This document shows positions 1-10,446 of a stretch of 64,000 bases of DNA, piece after piece. Position 1 is the stretch's first letter, and every line of letters starts with the position of its first letter. A model generated the notes under the pieces. The model was given only the letters and a program-made list of their open reading frames with translations, was not told the DNA's origin and ran no database searches. The DNA is from Strix aluco (taxonomy: Eukaryota > Chordata > Aves > Strigiformes > Strigidae), in the NCBI RefSeq assembly GCF_031877795.1, contig NC_133941.1, positions 23,722,251-23,786,250 of the forward strand, written 5' to 3'. Made by a program: the position numbers and the translations under genes.

Positions 1-2654
1 ACAGTTAGCAAGCTGTAGTAGTGACAGCATAGCCCTGCGGCACATCACTGAGCCCAGCCCTCTCCTCCTCCGCTCTTCTGCACGTCTGCGCGCATCGGCC
101 ACAGAAGGAGCAACTTGCACTGCACACGGAAAGACGACGAAAAGGTAGATGCTCCCTCCTCCCACTGACTTACCTGTGGGACTGCTCTCAGGCTCCGGGA
201 CAGGAACAGATGAAGATGTCGGGAAACCTTCGACAACAAGAGGATTTGAAGGGAAATTGCACCTGAATAAGCTCTTGCCACCTTGTCAGCGTTTACTCTT
301 TCAAGGAAAGGGACATTGAGAACTTACCTCTGGGATGCCCCAAGGGCTCCAAACCAACATCCAGCCGAGAAGCTGGATAACCGCTGCCCCCAGCCTCATC
401 TAGAAGCAAGCAGAGATGAGAATCATTGCCCCTGCATGCTGGGATCCACTTCTGCCTTAGGCAACTGCAGGCACGGCAAGGGGCTCGCGTAACCACGTCG
501 GGGGCAGACAAAGGTGGAGGCTGTCAAAGCCGCAGAGGGGCCTGGTGAGCTCTTGGCTGGCACCCGGCAGCTCTCCACAAACTCCTTCCGGGCCATGTGC
601 AACGTCCCTCGAGGAGCAGATGGACCAACGTACGGCTCCTGGGGGCTTTCGTACAGGGAGAGCTCTCGCACACGGAGACAAAGCCCTCGCTGAAGCACTG
701 GAGGGGAAAAGCCACCATCCACGCTTCTCGGGGAGAAGAGCCCGCTGGCCCGTGAAAGGCTGCGCCAGTGGCCGCTGGCTTACCTGCTCCCCGCGGTCGC
801 CACGGAGCAGCCCGGGCAGCCCCGGCGTGCAGGGCCACCAGGAGGAGGCGGCGGCAGTGGCAGCCGACAGCCATGGCCTCCCTCCCCCATCCAGACACAG
901 CACAGCAGCAGCGCAAGCGGCACAGAAATCACCACTGCTGCTGTGCCGACCAGGCAGCGCCTCCACACACCTGGGGCAAGTTCTCCATCTCCCCCAGTGC
1001 TGGTGCCTGGGGCCACGCTCCCACCCTTTGGCGCAGTGCGGGACCGATCTGTGTCCGGCAGCACTGGGGCCGCCCGCCCGTGCCGCCATTTTGGGGCTGC
1101 GCCCGACGGCGCCTCGGCAGAAATGCCCGAGGGGGCGGACACCATTTTCCCGCTGAGGAGAGAGAGTCCCGCGGGGGGGCGGTGCCGTGCGGCCCCACAC
1201 CCAATGGGCGTGAGACGCGGCGGATGACAGACGGGTGACCGCCCTCCCTCACAAACTCCCTTCGAAATGGCTTCCGACAAAAACATATGGTGCTTCATCA
1301 GAGAAATCGGTCCATTTTTATCCGTGATCGAATTTTCAAGCAAATTAAGATGAACCTTCAAAAACAATACTGTTTCTTTAGCTTAATTAAACAGTATTTA
1401 GGGAACAGCGCTTCCTCTTCCTTGGTTCTCCGAGCAGGTATCAGCATCCCCAGCTGCCGGGGGGGTTCACCAGAGCAGTTACTTACCGGCGTGGCTCCTG
1501 TTGTCACGTGTGACACGTTCCGTTCACAGCAACGCTCGGGCGTTAAACAGCCTGAACTTACCCAAGGCGTTATCTACAGCGCGACTTCAAACTTGCTGCG
1601 GTCTTTCCAGCGTAGTCACCTGCGCTAAGCGATTTAAGATGACACCAAGCCGAGTGGTGTCGTTGACACGCCTGAGGGACGGGACGCCATCCAGGGGGAT
1701 CTGGGCAAGCACGAGAAAGAAACGCTGTAAAGTGTTGGGCTCTGCGTGTTTTTTTCGAGCGAGATGTAGCCTACTTGCTCCTCACGCACGGAGAATGGAA
1801 GGGCCTCCGGTATGTCGCGAGGCCTTTCACCGGGGGAGCTGGGAATAAAGCTGGGCTGCGGCTTTGCCAGGGTCAGCGCATCAGTGGAGTCACGTGAGAG
1901 ACGGCAGCACTTGTGGGAAGTGGGATCCCCTGCGGATCAGCCGGGCGGGAGCAGAGTAGAGGCTTGACGGCGCTGAGCGGGACACGAGCGTCTCCAGGTG
2001 ATGTCTGCGTGTCTTTCCCTCCAAGAATAAGGCACCTACTTGGAGAGCGGGGAACTGTTCCAACACAAGATCCCTTTGGGTGAAGATGAAAGAGTAGTGA
2101 GGTGGCAGCTTTTTCCACCAGCTCTTACGGGCCTCCCAGCAAGGCCACTTACCTAGCGAGGACGCTGGGCGCAAGGTCTTCTACGGGAATGTTTGTGCTC
2201 TGCGCGTGTGTTACTGGGAGTACTGGGGATGGCAGAGTGCCTGTACCGCGTGTTCTTTGCAGAGAACAGCGGTTCGAATTTGCAAGCCCACAGCCCGTAA
2301 TAGATCGTAGCACGTTTCTGCATCTACTTTGTGAACGTTAACAGACGTGGAAGACGTGGGAAAAGCTTTGGCACTCAAAACTCGTGTTGTACCTAGGTGA
2401 ACAAAAGACAAAGAGCCAGTTAGGCCAGGGCTATGTTAGACTCGCAGTAAGGATCAAAACATGGTCTTGCTCTCTTCCTGCTAAGCCGTTTTATCTCGTG
2501 TATCCTAAGCCTCTCCTGACGATCTGCAAATTCACAGCCTACTATGGGAATCAAGATGCAGCTCTCTGGTCTTCTGTCAAACGTCCAGGGATGGTGTTAG
2601 TCTGTTAGGATCATCCCAAAGGAGTCGCTTGTACCTTCCCGGCTGCTTCAGATT
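1..2654 (-). repeat. Inverted arm: reverse-complement copy of the T1 tail
   Basis: This block is the reverse complement of 9,945-12,598 (paired positions sum to 12,599), with only scattered base differences. It carries the T1 tail on the minus strand. The expected exon candidates are 2,153-2,392, the signal-peptide exon 784-874, 328-399, 174-262, and the start of the last exon at 1-119, cut by the window edge. The arm probably continues to the left. Its inner end is sharp: after about 2,654 the sequence switches to the end of a T2-type tail in plus orientation. With 9,945-12,598 it forms an imperfect palindrome whose 7.3-kb spacer is the body of unit 1. Confidence 0.9.
784..874 (-). CDS. Candidate signal-peptide exon, inverted T1 copy
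   Basis: Mirror copy of 11,725-11,815. It starts with ATG, encodes a short hydrophobic leader rich in Leu and Ala, and ends at a GCAG|GTAAG donor in phase 1. The protein family is not recognised. The minus orientation follows from the whole arm being inverted. Confidence 0.3.
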
Positions 2655-2837
2655 TTCAGATGCACCTCATTTTTTTCTCATGGACTCCTATTCCGAGCAA
2701 TTGTCCTTCAGGTCCTCTTGTTGTCGACAGTTCCCCGACATCTTCATCTGTTCCTGTCCCGGAGCCTGAGAGCAGTCCCACAGGTAAGTCAGTGGGAGGA
2801 GGGAGCATCTACCTTCTCGTCGTCTTTCCGTGTGCAG

Positions 2838-3043
2838 TGCAAGTTGCTCCTTCTGTGGCCGATGCGCGCAGACGTGCAGAAGAGCGGAGGAGGAGAGGGC
2901 TGGGCTCAGTGATGTGCCGCAGGGCTATGCTGTCACTACTACAGCTTGCTAACTGTCTAGAGATGAAATCTATTGAGACCCGAGCAATTCATAGAATTCT
3001 GAACTTGAGGCATCATCTGCTTTTAAGTAACATTTTTGGATGA
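2838..3043 (+). CDS. Candidate terminal coding exon, unit 1
   Basis: A pyrimidine-rich acceptor ending TGTGCAG at 2,837 precedes this stretch. In phase 1 it reads open for about 68 codons to TGA at 3,041-3,043: a basic region with an Arg/Glu run (ARRRAEERRRRG), then a Leu-rich end finishing in SNIFG. The upstream segment 2,714-2,782 ends at a CACAG|GTAAGT donor in matching phase 1 (frame PVPEPESSPT). A second frame across the same segment is also open, so the true frame is uncertain. Copies lie at 12,480-12,685, 25,586-25,791, 49,885-50,090 and 59,522-59,727. No family recognised. Confidence 0.3.
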
Positions 3044-3369
3044 CTGTGGAGAGTACGGGGAATGCTCTGCCAGCCCCATGCCTGGCTCCTGCCTGGTGAC
3101 GCCACGGACGGACACCGTGGGCATCCACGGCTGCGCCCGGGCCTGGAGCTCAGCCGGTGCTGGCGCCTCGGGGGGTTTGCCGTTGGTACCACCGCGACAC
3201 TTGTGCGACGGCTCTGTCCCTCTTTATCTGAGGACAAAGGGCTGAACCCCGAAGCTGTTGGTGGCGGGATTCTGTCACCAAACCACCGACCCCTGCCCTG
3301 GCGGGGCCACCTTCAGTCCCTGTCAGAGGGCCAGATCAGCGGGGGTGGGGGCCGGGGGCTGCTGGGTGG
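3044..3369 (+). other. GC-rich spacer between exon-like segment and LTR
   Basis: About 325 bp of GC-rich sequence with short overlapping open frames in several phases and no splice or promoter signal I can defend. It is conserved in all five units, which reflects recent duplication rather than coding constraint. Confidence 0.6.
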
Positions 3370-3374
3370 GGTGC

Positions 3375-4095
3375 TGAAGCGCTAAGGCTTGGACAACCGG
3401 CCCAAGCCAGAGTTGACCTATAGGTGGGTACTAAGTTATAACCACCTACCTATTCTGATGTAAAGAGTGGAAGTATTGAAGCCTGAACAACAGGCCCTGA
3501 GCCAAATGGATAAAGTAACAGGGCCTTGGGCACCATTGTCTGGCACTGTGGCCTGATGTGAGACCTTGCGCTTCATCCAGTTAGATAAGCAGAGAGGCTC
3601 CCTTAGCTTCTCCCTTGAGCCCTGGCCAGGCTCTGGGGGAATCTAATGTGAGATTGAAACCAGATATTTCTGCTTAAAACAAAGGTGCCAGTTATTCTGG
3701 CTTGCTGATTTTTGGGTATATAAGGCTGGACCCGCTCACAGCGACTTTGGGTGCCTCAGCTACGGGTGGACGCACCGCGTAGGATTTCCCACTTGCCGGG
3801 AAAGGCTCAACAAATCCTCGATGCAACCGGGGCTGCCCAGCGCCTGCGGGTCTGGATGATGGGAACGTACGCAAGTGGTGATGGATCTTTCTTAATCACT
3901 ATTCTCTCAGGTAGTAATGATTTGATGCATCACCCTGTATGTTCCTATTTGTTTGAGTGCACTGTTCTGTCTTTTCTTACTGTATGTTTTCCGTATTATT
4001 CTGTTATATTATTGAGTTATGTCTAGTAAAATACGCCTGCTCTTTTCACTCTGGTGTGAAAACTACTTTAATTAGTATCCCTAATCGCCAAAACA
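3375..4095 (+). mobile_element. Solo LTR, 721 bp (family L2), unit 1
   Basis: The element starts TGAAGCG, ends CAAAACA, and is flanked on both sides by the 5-bp direct repeat GGTGC (3,370-3,374 and 4,096-4,100), the mark of retroviral integration. A TATA box (TATATAAG) sits at 3,717-3,724, and the downstream AT-rich part would hold R and U5. The 5-bp duplication and overall look resemble class III (ERVL-type) LTRs of birds, but the family name is inference. No internal retroviral sequence remains. Confidence 0.85.
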
Positions 4096-4100
4096 GGTGC

Positions 4101-5040
4101 GCAGTGTCACAGCAGCTCGGGAATGGTGGACGGGGCACGGGAATGGCGGGGACAGTGGGGTGCTGGGTGGGTTGTGCAGTGTCATGGCAGCCGGGGACAG
4201 GTTGGGGGTGCAGTGGGGACATTGGGGAGGGTGGGCGCGCTGGGCTTCCCGGCATCTGCATTGGGTGTTGGTCCCAGCTCAGGGGTACCAGGGCGGCTGG
4301 TCCGGCTGTGGCAGGTGCAAGGGGGGGCCGCCGGTTTCGAGCCACTGTCCGGAGTCTGCCGCGGTGCGCCTGTGGAGAGAGGAGGCGGCTGAGGCCCTCG
4401 GCTGGAGGAGGCACAGGGGAACTCTCTTCCCCAGCGCGGCCCACAAGCAGCTATCCAAGAAGCAGCGGGGTGAGGGGTGAAAATCAACTCACCCTTTTCT
4501 CCTCCACCACTGCCGCACCTGGGTACAGCACAGCACCAGTGCAAATGTCACAGAACCCGCTAGTGCACTGAGGATGCAGACCGTCTGCACACCCAAGCGA
4601 AGGAAAAAACCTGTGATGCTCTGGAGAAGGGAATCCGTTCTCTCCCCGACCACACCTGGAGGAGCAATTCAGGACGTTAGTCCCTCCGGTGCACCACCAG
4701 TAAGCTTGCGGCACCCTCCCGCCCTTTGGGACAGGTTGTCCCTCTAAACAAAACTCCGGCAGCCAGGAGGAGAGCACGGGCGGGGGAGCGCAGCTGCCTG
4801 GCCAGTCACTGCTTCAAGGGACACGGACAAAAACCATCCCTGCAGCGGGTAGAGCCACCCACCCCCGACTCTCCCTGCCCTGGGGCCAGCTCCAACCCCC
4901 CGAGGGGACAGAGTCGGGCCTTTTCAAGAGACACTCGAGCCTTGCTCTCCCCTTTGATCTCTGCCCCAGCACGGGCACCGCCCGCAGCCACTGTCAGGTT
5001 TCAGGACACGTCTCCCACTTGGGGACCCCAGCGGGAATCT
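4101..5040 (-). other. Minus-strand exon-like region, unit 1
   Basis: Read on the minus strand this stretch has several short segments bounded by splice-like signals, including an AAAAG|GTGAGT donor near 4,490. That segment is Cys-rich with a short hydrophobic run (GAVLYPGAAVV) followed by EEKR, which could be a membrane segment. In unit 3 (27,719-28,500) the equivalent is clearer, with acceptor CTCTCCAG. A diverged relative of the same short segment lies just upstream of the plus-strand ATG near 11,680. No known domain was recognised, and the frames carry stops in places, so decayed exons are as likely as a live gene. Confidence 0.3.
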
Positions 5041-5046
5041 CAGTAC

Positions 5047-5986
5047 CTGAGTCTGCTCTTCTTGTCTTTTCTCGTCTGGGCTTTGAGATCACTGCCAAAA
5101 AGAAGAGATGAGAGGTAAAGCCTGGCTGAGGCACAGAGGAGCAACTTGCATTGCACACGGAAAGACGACGAAAAGGTACATGCTCCCTCCTCCCACTGAC
5201 TTACCTGTGGGACTGCTCTCAGGCTCCGGGACAGGAAGAGTTGAAGATGTCGGGAAACCGTCGACCTTGAGAGGATCTGATGGGAAATTGCACCTGAATA
5301 AGCTCTTGCCACCTTGTCAGTGTTTACTCTTTCAAGGAAAGGGACATTGAGAACTTACCTCTGGGATGCCCCAAGGGCTCCAAACCAACATCCAGCCGAG
5401 AAGCTGGATAACCGCTGCCCCCAGCCTCATCTAGAAGCAAGCAGAGATGAGAATCATTGCCCCTGCATGCTGGGATCCACTTCTGCCTTAGGCAAATGCA
5501 GGCACGGCAAGGGGCTCGCGTAACCACGTGGGGGGCAGACAAAGGTGGAGGCTGTCAAAGCCGCAGAGGGGCCTGGTGAGCTCTTGGCTGGCACCTGGCA
5601 GCTCTCCACAAACTCCTTCCGGGCCATGTGCAACGTCCCTCGAGGAGCAGATGGACCAACGTACGGCTCCTGGGGGCTTTTGTACAGGGAGAGCTCTCGC
5701 ACACAGAGACAAAGCCCTCGCTGAAGCACTGGAGGGAAAAAGCCACCATCCACGCTTCTCGGGGAGAAGAGCCCGCTGGCCCGTGAAAGGCTGCGCCAGT
5801 GGCCGCTGGCTTACCTGCTCCCCGCGGTCGCCACGGAGCAGCCCGGGCAGCCCTGGCGTGCAGGGCCACCAGGAGGAGGAGGATGAGGAGGAGGTGGCGG
5901 GTGAGGGCCATGGCTCCCTGCACTCGTACCATACTGCTGCTGCTGTCGCTGCAGTGGGGGCAGGGACTGAGCGGTCAGTATTTATA
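5047..5986 (-). CDS. Candidate secreted-protein gene, minus strand, unit 1
   Basis: A TATA box (TATAAATA on the minus strand, 5,979-5,986) lies 47 bp upstream of ATG 5,930-5,932; a second in-frame ATG is at 5,909-5,911. Exon 1 (5,932-5,815) encodes a strong signal peptide: a long Leu run (LLLILLLLVAL), then small residues ARAA. It ends at GCAG|GTAAG in phase 1. Exon 2 starts at 5,728 after CCCTCCAG and reads Cys-containing sequence. Exon 3 is 5,430-5,359 (72 nt), exon 4 is 5,293-5,205 (89 nt) ending CACAG|GTAAGT, and exon 5 is 5,091-5,047 (45 nt). Exons 3 and 5 keep phase 1, and exon 4 does too if a later acceptor is used. The end of exon 2 is unresolved. The gene family is not recognised, and it could be a decayed copy. 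Confidence 0.35.
5979..5986 (-). promoter_or_regulatory. TATA box of the minus-strand gene candidate
   Basis: TATAAATA on the minus strand, with the signal-peptide ATG 47 bp downstream. Copies are at 15,621-15,628, 32,190-32,197, 53,026-53,033 and 62,663-62,670. The plus-strand relative at 11,725 lacks this box and sits behind a CpG-rich promoter instead. Confidence 0.5.
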
Positions 5987-5999
5987 GCCAGCGTGCCCC

Positions 6000-6840
6000 C
6001 ACGGGGCTCTGTGACCTCACAGCCCTGCTCTGATGTCACGGCCCCACTGTGACCTCACGGCCGGGCGAGGCTGCGTGGGGATGGCTCTCGGGGTGCTCGA
6101 GGAGAGCCGCCGGAGCGATGCCGGGGGAGCTGCCCCCCAGGGAGGGGAGCTCGTCCCCTCGGGCAGCTCTGTCCTGTTTTCCGGGCACTGTCACGGGGCG
6201 GCGAGGAGCTCACAGCCCCCCAGAGCAGCAGGACAGCACAGCCAAGGGCTGCCTGACCTCCTCGGGTGCCCCATCTGCAGAGCGGGCGGGCAGGGGGGGC
6301 AAGTGCCGGGCGTCAAACGGCCTCGGGGGGGTCCCAGGGCGAGGAGGGCCTAGTCCCGGGAGGGGTGGGGGGTGTCCCAGTCCCGGGGGAAGGGCCCCGG
6401 CCGGGGAATCCCGCGCCCGCCCCTGGCCCGGGCGACGCGGGCGCCAGACCCTGGCGGGGCGTGTCCTGGGTGACCGGGCGGGGCCCGCAGCGGCCGCTCC
6501 TGCGGTTGGACGGGGCGTCCGGGGGCGGTGGCGTGGCCTGCCCGTAGCCGGGGCCCCGGCGGGGTCGAGGTCTCGCAGAGGAGCGGCGCCGGGCCTCGTC
6601 GGGGGCGGGGCCAGCGCTGGCCGCTCCTGCGCTCTTCTGCCCCGCCCCGGCCCCGTTTTCCCGCGCCGGGGCAAAGAGGGGCTGGGAGACCCCGGCGGGG
6701 CGCGGGGCGTGACACCAGGTAGTAACGAAGCGGCTTTATTGCCGCGGGGCGGTGAGCACAGTGCCTGCCGGGGGGGGGACGACACCCACGCATTTGGGGG
6801 GCCCCCGGAGCTGGGCAGGGGGACTGTGCCTCCCCTGAGG
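6000..6840. promoter_or_regulatory. CpG-rich block, unit 1
   Basis: Very GC-rich with many CpG and Sp1-like GGGGCGGGG boxes around 6,475-6,640. It lies directly upstream of the minus-strand TATA promoter and could be its CpG island. A minus-strand AATAAA is readable at about 6,735 (CTTTATTG on plus), so an antisense transcript could also end there. Long open frames on both strands are base-composition artefacts. Confidence 0.45.
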
Positions 6841-7440
6841 TGACACGGGGGGGATTGCGGGGAGCGGCGGGACACGGCGAGAAGACTGGGGGAGACCGGG
6901 AGAAACCTGGGGGGCCCCGAGGGGATGAAGCTGGAGCGGGGGACCCCCAGCAAGATTTTGGGGACCCCAAGGGGACCCAGCAGCACTGGAGGAAGATGGG
7001 GGCACCCCAGCAGGGACTCAGGGGGACCTCCAGGGACTTTGGGGACCCCAGGGGGACTCCAAGGGACAGTAGGGAGCCCGAAGGGGAACACGTGGGATCA
7101 GGGGGACGCTGGGTCCCAGCGGGGCAGCACATGGGGGACCCCAGGGGGGCCCCGCGACACATTGGGGACCCCGGGGTGACTGGTGGGGACCCCGAGAGGA
7201 ATGGGCAGGACCAGGGAGACCACAGGGCACAGCAGGGTGACCCGGGGGAAGCCAGCAGGACACTCTGGGGGTGACCCAGGGGGATACTGGGAACCCCGGA
7301 GGTGCCAGAGAGCATTTGGGGGACCCTGGGCTGACCCGAGAGGACATGTGGGGGGATCCAGGGCTGACGCAGGGGGACACTGGGGATCACGGGGGCACAG
7401 GGGACAACGGGACAGGTTGGGGGGGCTTTGTTAGCCCTAA
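6841..7440. repeat. G-rich degenerate minisatellite, unit 1
   Basis: About 600 bp built of irregular, roughly 15-30-bp copies around the core GGGGACCCCAGGGGGAC. The plus strand carries many runs of three to six G, so G-quadruplex formation is plausible. Predicted Gly/Pro-rich proteins here follow from the repeat and are not genes. Confidence 0.8.
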
Positions 7441-7558
7441 CGAGGCCGGGGGAGGGGCTTGAGGGGCATCCCTGTCACCGCTGCCACCCCCATCTCCCCC
7501 GCACGCACTGCATGGTGGCCCGCTTGGATGCCGTCCCCTGCCGCCTGGCTGCCGACCC
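7441..7558. other. Unique flank before the 452-bp LTR
   Basis: A short GC-rich stretch ending GCCGACCC, immediately 5' of the LTR in all copies. It fixes the same insertion site in units 1 to 4. Confidence 0.6.
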
Positions 7559-8010
7559 TGTGAAGAATATGGTGGTGATTCGTGTTAAAATACGATGACT
7601 TTGTTAAGAGTTTACCATGTACATAAGTTAAAGGAGATTGGTCCTAGTTTTATGGTTAAAAGGGGTTTGGAGGTTTTTTTCCTCAGTGACAGATGCTAAG
7701 CAGGTGGAAAATTGCTGGCGGGACCCCTGTCAGAAGACCCCAGCAACACCGGATTGCGCAGGTGAAATATGATTGGAGGAATCCCTGCCAGGAGCCCCGG
7801 CAACACCAGAAAGCCCGGGAAAGTTTGAGGGACCCCGCTGCGCATGTGAAGATGGGACTATGAAAGAGAGTGACGCAGCACCACCCGGTGCTCGTCGGTG
7901 TGGAGCGGGAAGCCCCCCGTGCCCCCCGGCGTGTCAGATTTTTTTTACTTGTTCTTATTGCAAATAAATTTATAAAAGATATTTTCGGCTCTGCCTCGGC
8001 ATTTATAACA
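7559..8010 (+). mobile_element. Solo LTR of the provirus family (L1, 452 bp), unit 1
   Basis: It begins TGTGAAGAAT and ends TATAACA, and is essentially identical to both LTRs of the provirus at 33,770-41,714 (I saw one difference from the 5' LTR). Poly(A) signal AATAAA is at 7,963-7,968. The flanks match those of the provirus, so this is the same insertion reduced to one LTR by recombination. The target duplication is not clean: GACCC on the left, CACAC followed by a C-run on the right. Confidence 0.9.
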
Positions 8011-8954
8011 CACACAAACCCCCCCCCCCCCCTTCACGTGTTCTCCATCCCCAGGTTCCTCCGCGAGGCTCCCCAAGCTCCCACGTCCCCTCCCCGCCAC
8101 CGGACAGGCTGCACCCACTTCCATCGTATCCCGCCGGACGCCTGAGTCCCTTGGGGGGGGCAGGTGGTCCCCGAGTCCCCTCGCAGGCACCTGCTATTGG
8201 CTGTGCGTGCTGGCTCAGGCCTCGAGGCCCAAGAAGAATTGAGGGGGGGCCCGGACACACCCTCCCCCCCCAACAATAAAAGGCTCCGATGAATTTCCAC
8301 TTGAGCCAGCAGAACACGATGATCCCGTTCACGTGTTTCTTCTTGCGGGGTTGTCTCTGTCTCCCCGTGCCCGCTGTCCCCGCGGTGTCCCCCCCATCCC
8401 ACGGCCACCCTGGGGGTCACGGGGCTGCCATTGGCCGCTGCCCCCTGCGGTGCCACTGCTGGGACCTGCAAGGACACTCGTGTCCCCTGGGGGGGGTGGG
8501 TGCGTGTGGCATTGGGAGGGGGTAACGCTGGGGGGGGGGTGACGGTCCCCACCCGCGGGCTGACAGAGGCGTCTGCAAAGCGGGCTGGGGGGGGCGCAGA
8601 CACACTGTCTGGCACCCGCGGGGCGGCGTGGCCTGCGCGTAGCACTGCCCTTCCTACACCAGCACTCGGGGAGAAAGCGACAGCACCAATAGCTCAGAGA
8701 CACAAAAACCCGTCCTCGTCCTCCCTTCCACGGGCCGGCAGAGCCAGTGCCACAGACGGGGCTCAGTCACCGCTTTTTAGACCCATCTGTCTTTGAAAAC
8801 GGCATCTCCTCTTTGAATTCTCCCACCGGCTCCCCATTTCACTGCGTCCCCCTCGAGCCCCTCATTCACACGCTCCCCAATGTTTTTTTTACAAAGCCCC
8901 ATCTGCCTTCTGGTCTGCTCTTCAGTCTCACAATGCCATTTCAGTAACTCCTCC
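8011..8954 (+). other. Poly-C tract and non-coding spacer, unit 1
   Basis: It opens with a run of about 14 C (12 in unit 3) and continues GC-rich with several G-runs near 8,490-8,600. From about 8,660 it is an inverted, diverged homologue of the T2 stretch 23,470-23,740. No gene was recognised. Confidence 0.6.
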
Positions 8955-9645
8955 TGATACCGTAAAAGTCGGTCAGAGAAGAACTCTCTAAAACTCCGAA
9001 GTCAGAGTGTTAGAAAGCAGGCATTCTTTATTTCAGTGCTGGGTGCATGGGGGATCTCTCCACCAAACATGCACACCTTAAGCCAGTGAAACCCCGACTT
9101 AAATGCAGGTATCTCATACATATCCACGGGGTCTTACAATACAAACATACATATTCATAATGATGTGTAAATAGTCCTAGAATTTTCTGTATTAACAGTG
9201 TCTTCCGTCTTGTCTGAGACGTGATGTGTATCCTTGAGATTGATGTCATCCGCTTACCAACATTGTCATGCTTTCCTCCATCTTATCGAAACGTGATCTG
9301 ATGCGCATCCTTGAGCGGTGCCATCTTCCTTGGTTCTCGGTTTGATGTGTGATGCATATCCTTGAATGGGGAGTCATCCTTTGGGTTGCGAATCACAGGT
9401 GCCCCTCGTCTGCAGGGGGGGCTGCAGATGTCCTCCATCTCCGGGTATGCAGATGTCCTCCATCTCCAGGTGTCAGAGGCCCCAGTCCTTTGTCCTTGTT
9501 TTACAATTCAGAAATGCCTTGCTTTTACAGCTCAGAGATGCCTTGCTTTTACAGCTTAAAGGAATTTTAGTTTAAAGTACAATTTAAATTTACTATAGCT
9601 AACTATTTTGCAGTTATGCTTCACTTTCTTAATATACCTATACCA
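8955..9645 (-). mobile_element. Solo LTR in reverse orientation, 691 bp (L3), unit 1
   Basis: Flanked by CTCC on both sides (8,951-8,954 and 9,646-9,649), with TGATACC at one end and ATACCA at the other, giving TG...CA termini on the minus strand. A minus-strand AATAAA lies at 9,027-9,032. The unoccupied site exists in the window: the T2 tail at 23,420-23,435 and 47,471-47,486 joins the two flanks directly. A 4-bp duplication fits a class I (gamma-like) element. No internal part remains. Confidence 0.85.
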
Positions 9646-9944
9646 CTCCCGTTCCACCAGCAAAGCCATCGCCCACTGCGTCCCACACAGACGCGGGTCT
9701 TCAGCATTCGGGCGCGAAAACCACTTCCTGAGCTAAGGCACAAATCAGAGTTCCCTCCCTCCCTCCCATAGAACATCTCCTCGGTGAGTGCCCCAACTCT
9801 GAGCTGTTAATAAAGCCCGCCTAGAGATACCCACAGGCTGGTGAAGGTCTTTAACACCACCATGCTGCAAAAGTAGCAGCAGCTTACAAGGCAAGAAAAA
9901 AAAACCCACAACATTTCTAAACAAATTCCACCTAGTTCATAAGA
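9646..9944 (+). other. Spacer between reverse LTR and T1 tail
   Basis: Its first part is an inverted homologue of 23,290-23,420. It contains AATAAA at about 9,811 and a short A-run near 9,896. Part of it (from TTTAACACCACC at 9,851) was re-used in the patchwork junction at 49,653-49,813. No gene seen. Confidence 0.5.
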
Positions 9945-10206
9945 AATCTGAAGCAGCCGGGAAGGTACAAGCGACTCCTTTGGGACGATCCTAACAGACT
10001 AACACCATCCCTGGACGTTTGACAGAAGACCAGAGAGCTGCATCTTGATTCCCATAGTAGGCTGTGAATTTGCAGATCGTCAGGAGAGGCTTAGGATACA
10101 CGAGATAAAACGGCTTAGCAGGAAGAGAGCAAGACCATGTTTTGATCCTTACTGCGAGTCTAACATAGCCCTGGCCTAACTGGCTCTTTGTCTTTTGTTC
10201 ACCTAG

Positions 10207-10446
10207 GTACAACACGAGTTTTGAGTGCCAAAGCTTTTCCCACGTCTTCCACGTCTGTTAACGTTCACGAAGTAGATGCAGAAACGTGCTACGATCTATT
10301 ACGGGCTGTGGGCTTGCAAATTCGAACCGCTGTTCTCTGCAAAGAACACGCGGTACAGGCACTCTGCCATCCCCAGTACTCCCAGTAACACACGTGCAGA
10401 GCACAAACATTCCCGTAGAAGACCTTGCGCCCAGCGTCCTCGCTAG
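10207..10446 (+). CDS. Candidate exon of unknown gene, T1 tail unit 1
   Basis: It starts after the acceptor GTTCACCTAG at 10,206 and ends at a strong donor CGCTAG|GTAAGT. In phase 1 it reads about 60 codons (core ETCYDLLRAVGLQIRTAVLC) to TAA at 10,386-10,388. That stop is 58 nt before the donor, so this would be an early stop or the exon is largely untranslated. Copies: 2,153-2,392 (minus), 19,844-20,083, 43,902-44,141 and 57,249-57,488. Further GTAAGT donors lie at 11,037 and 11,112. The family is not recognised. Confidence 0.3.

Noticed and set aside
4101..5986. Membership of the butyrophilin/BG or other immunoglobulin-type families
   Set aside because: Phase-1 exons and a signal peptide are suggestive, but no Ig-like exon with the expected Cys/Trp/Tyr pattern is visible.
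6049..6843. 264-codon plus-strand frame rich in Gly, Arg and Pro
   Set aside because: CpG-island artefact; overlapped by equally long minus frames and repeated unchanged only because the units are recent copies.
6350..7390. 346-codon minus-strand open frame rich in Pro, Ser and Gly
   Set aside because: It lies on the G-rich minisatellite and CpG block. Overlapping long frames exist on both strands, as expected from composition, and there is no splice or start context.
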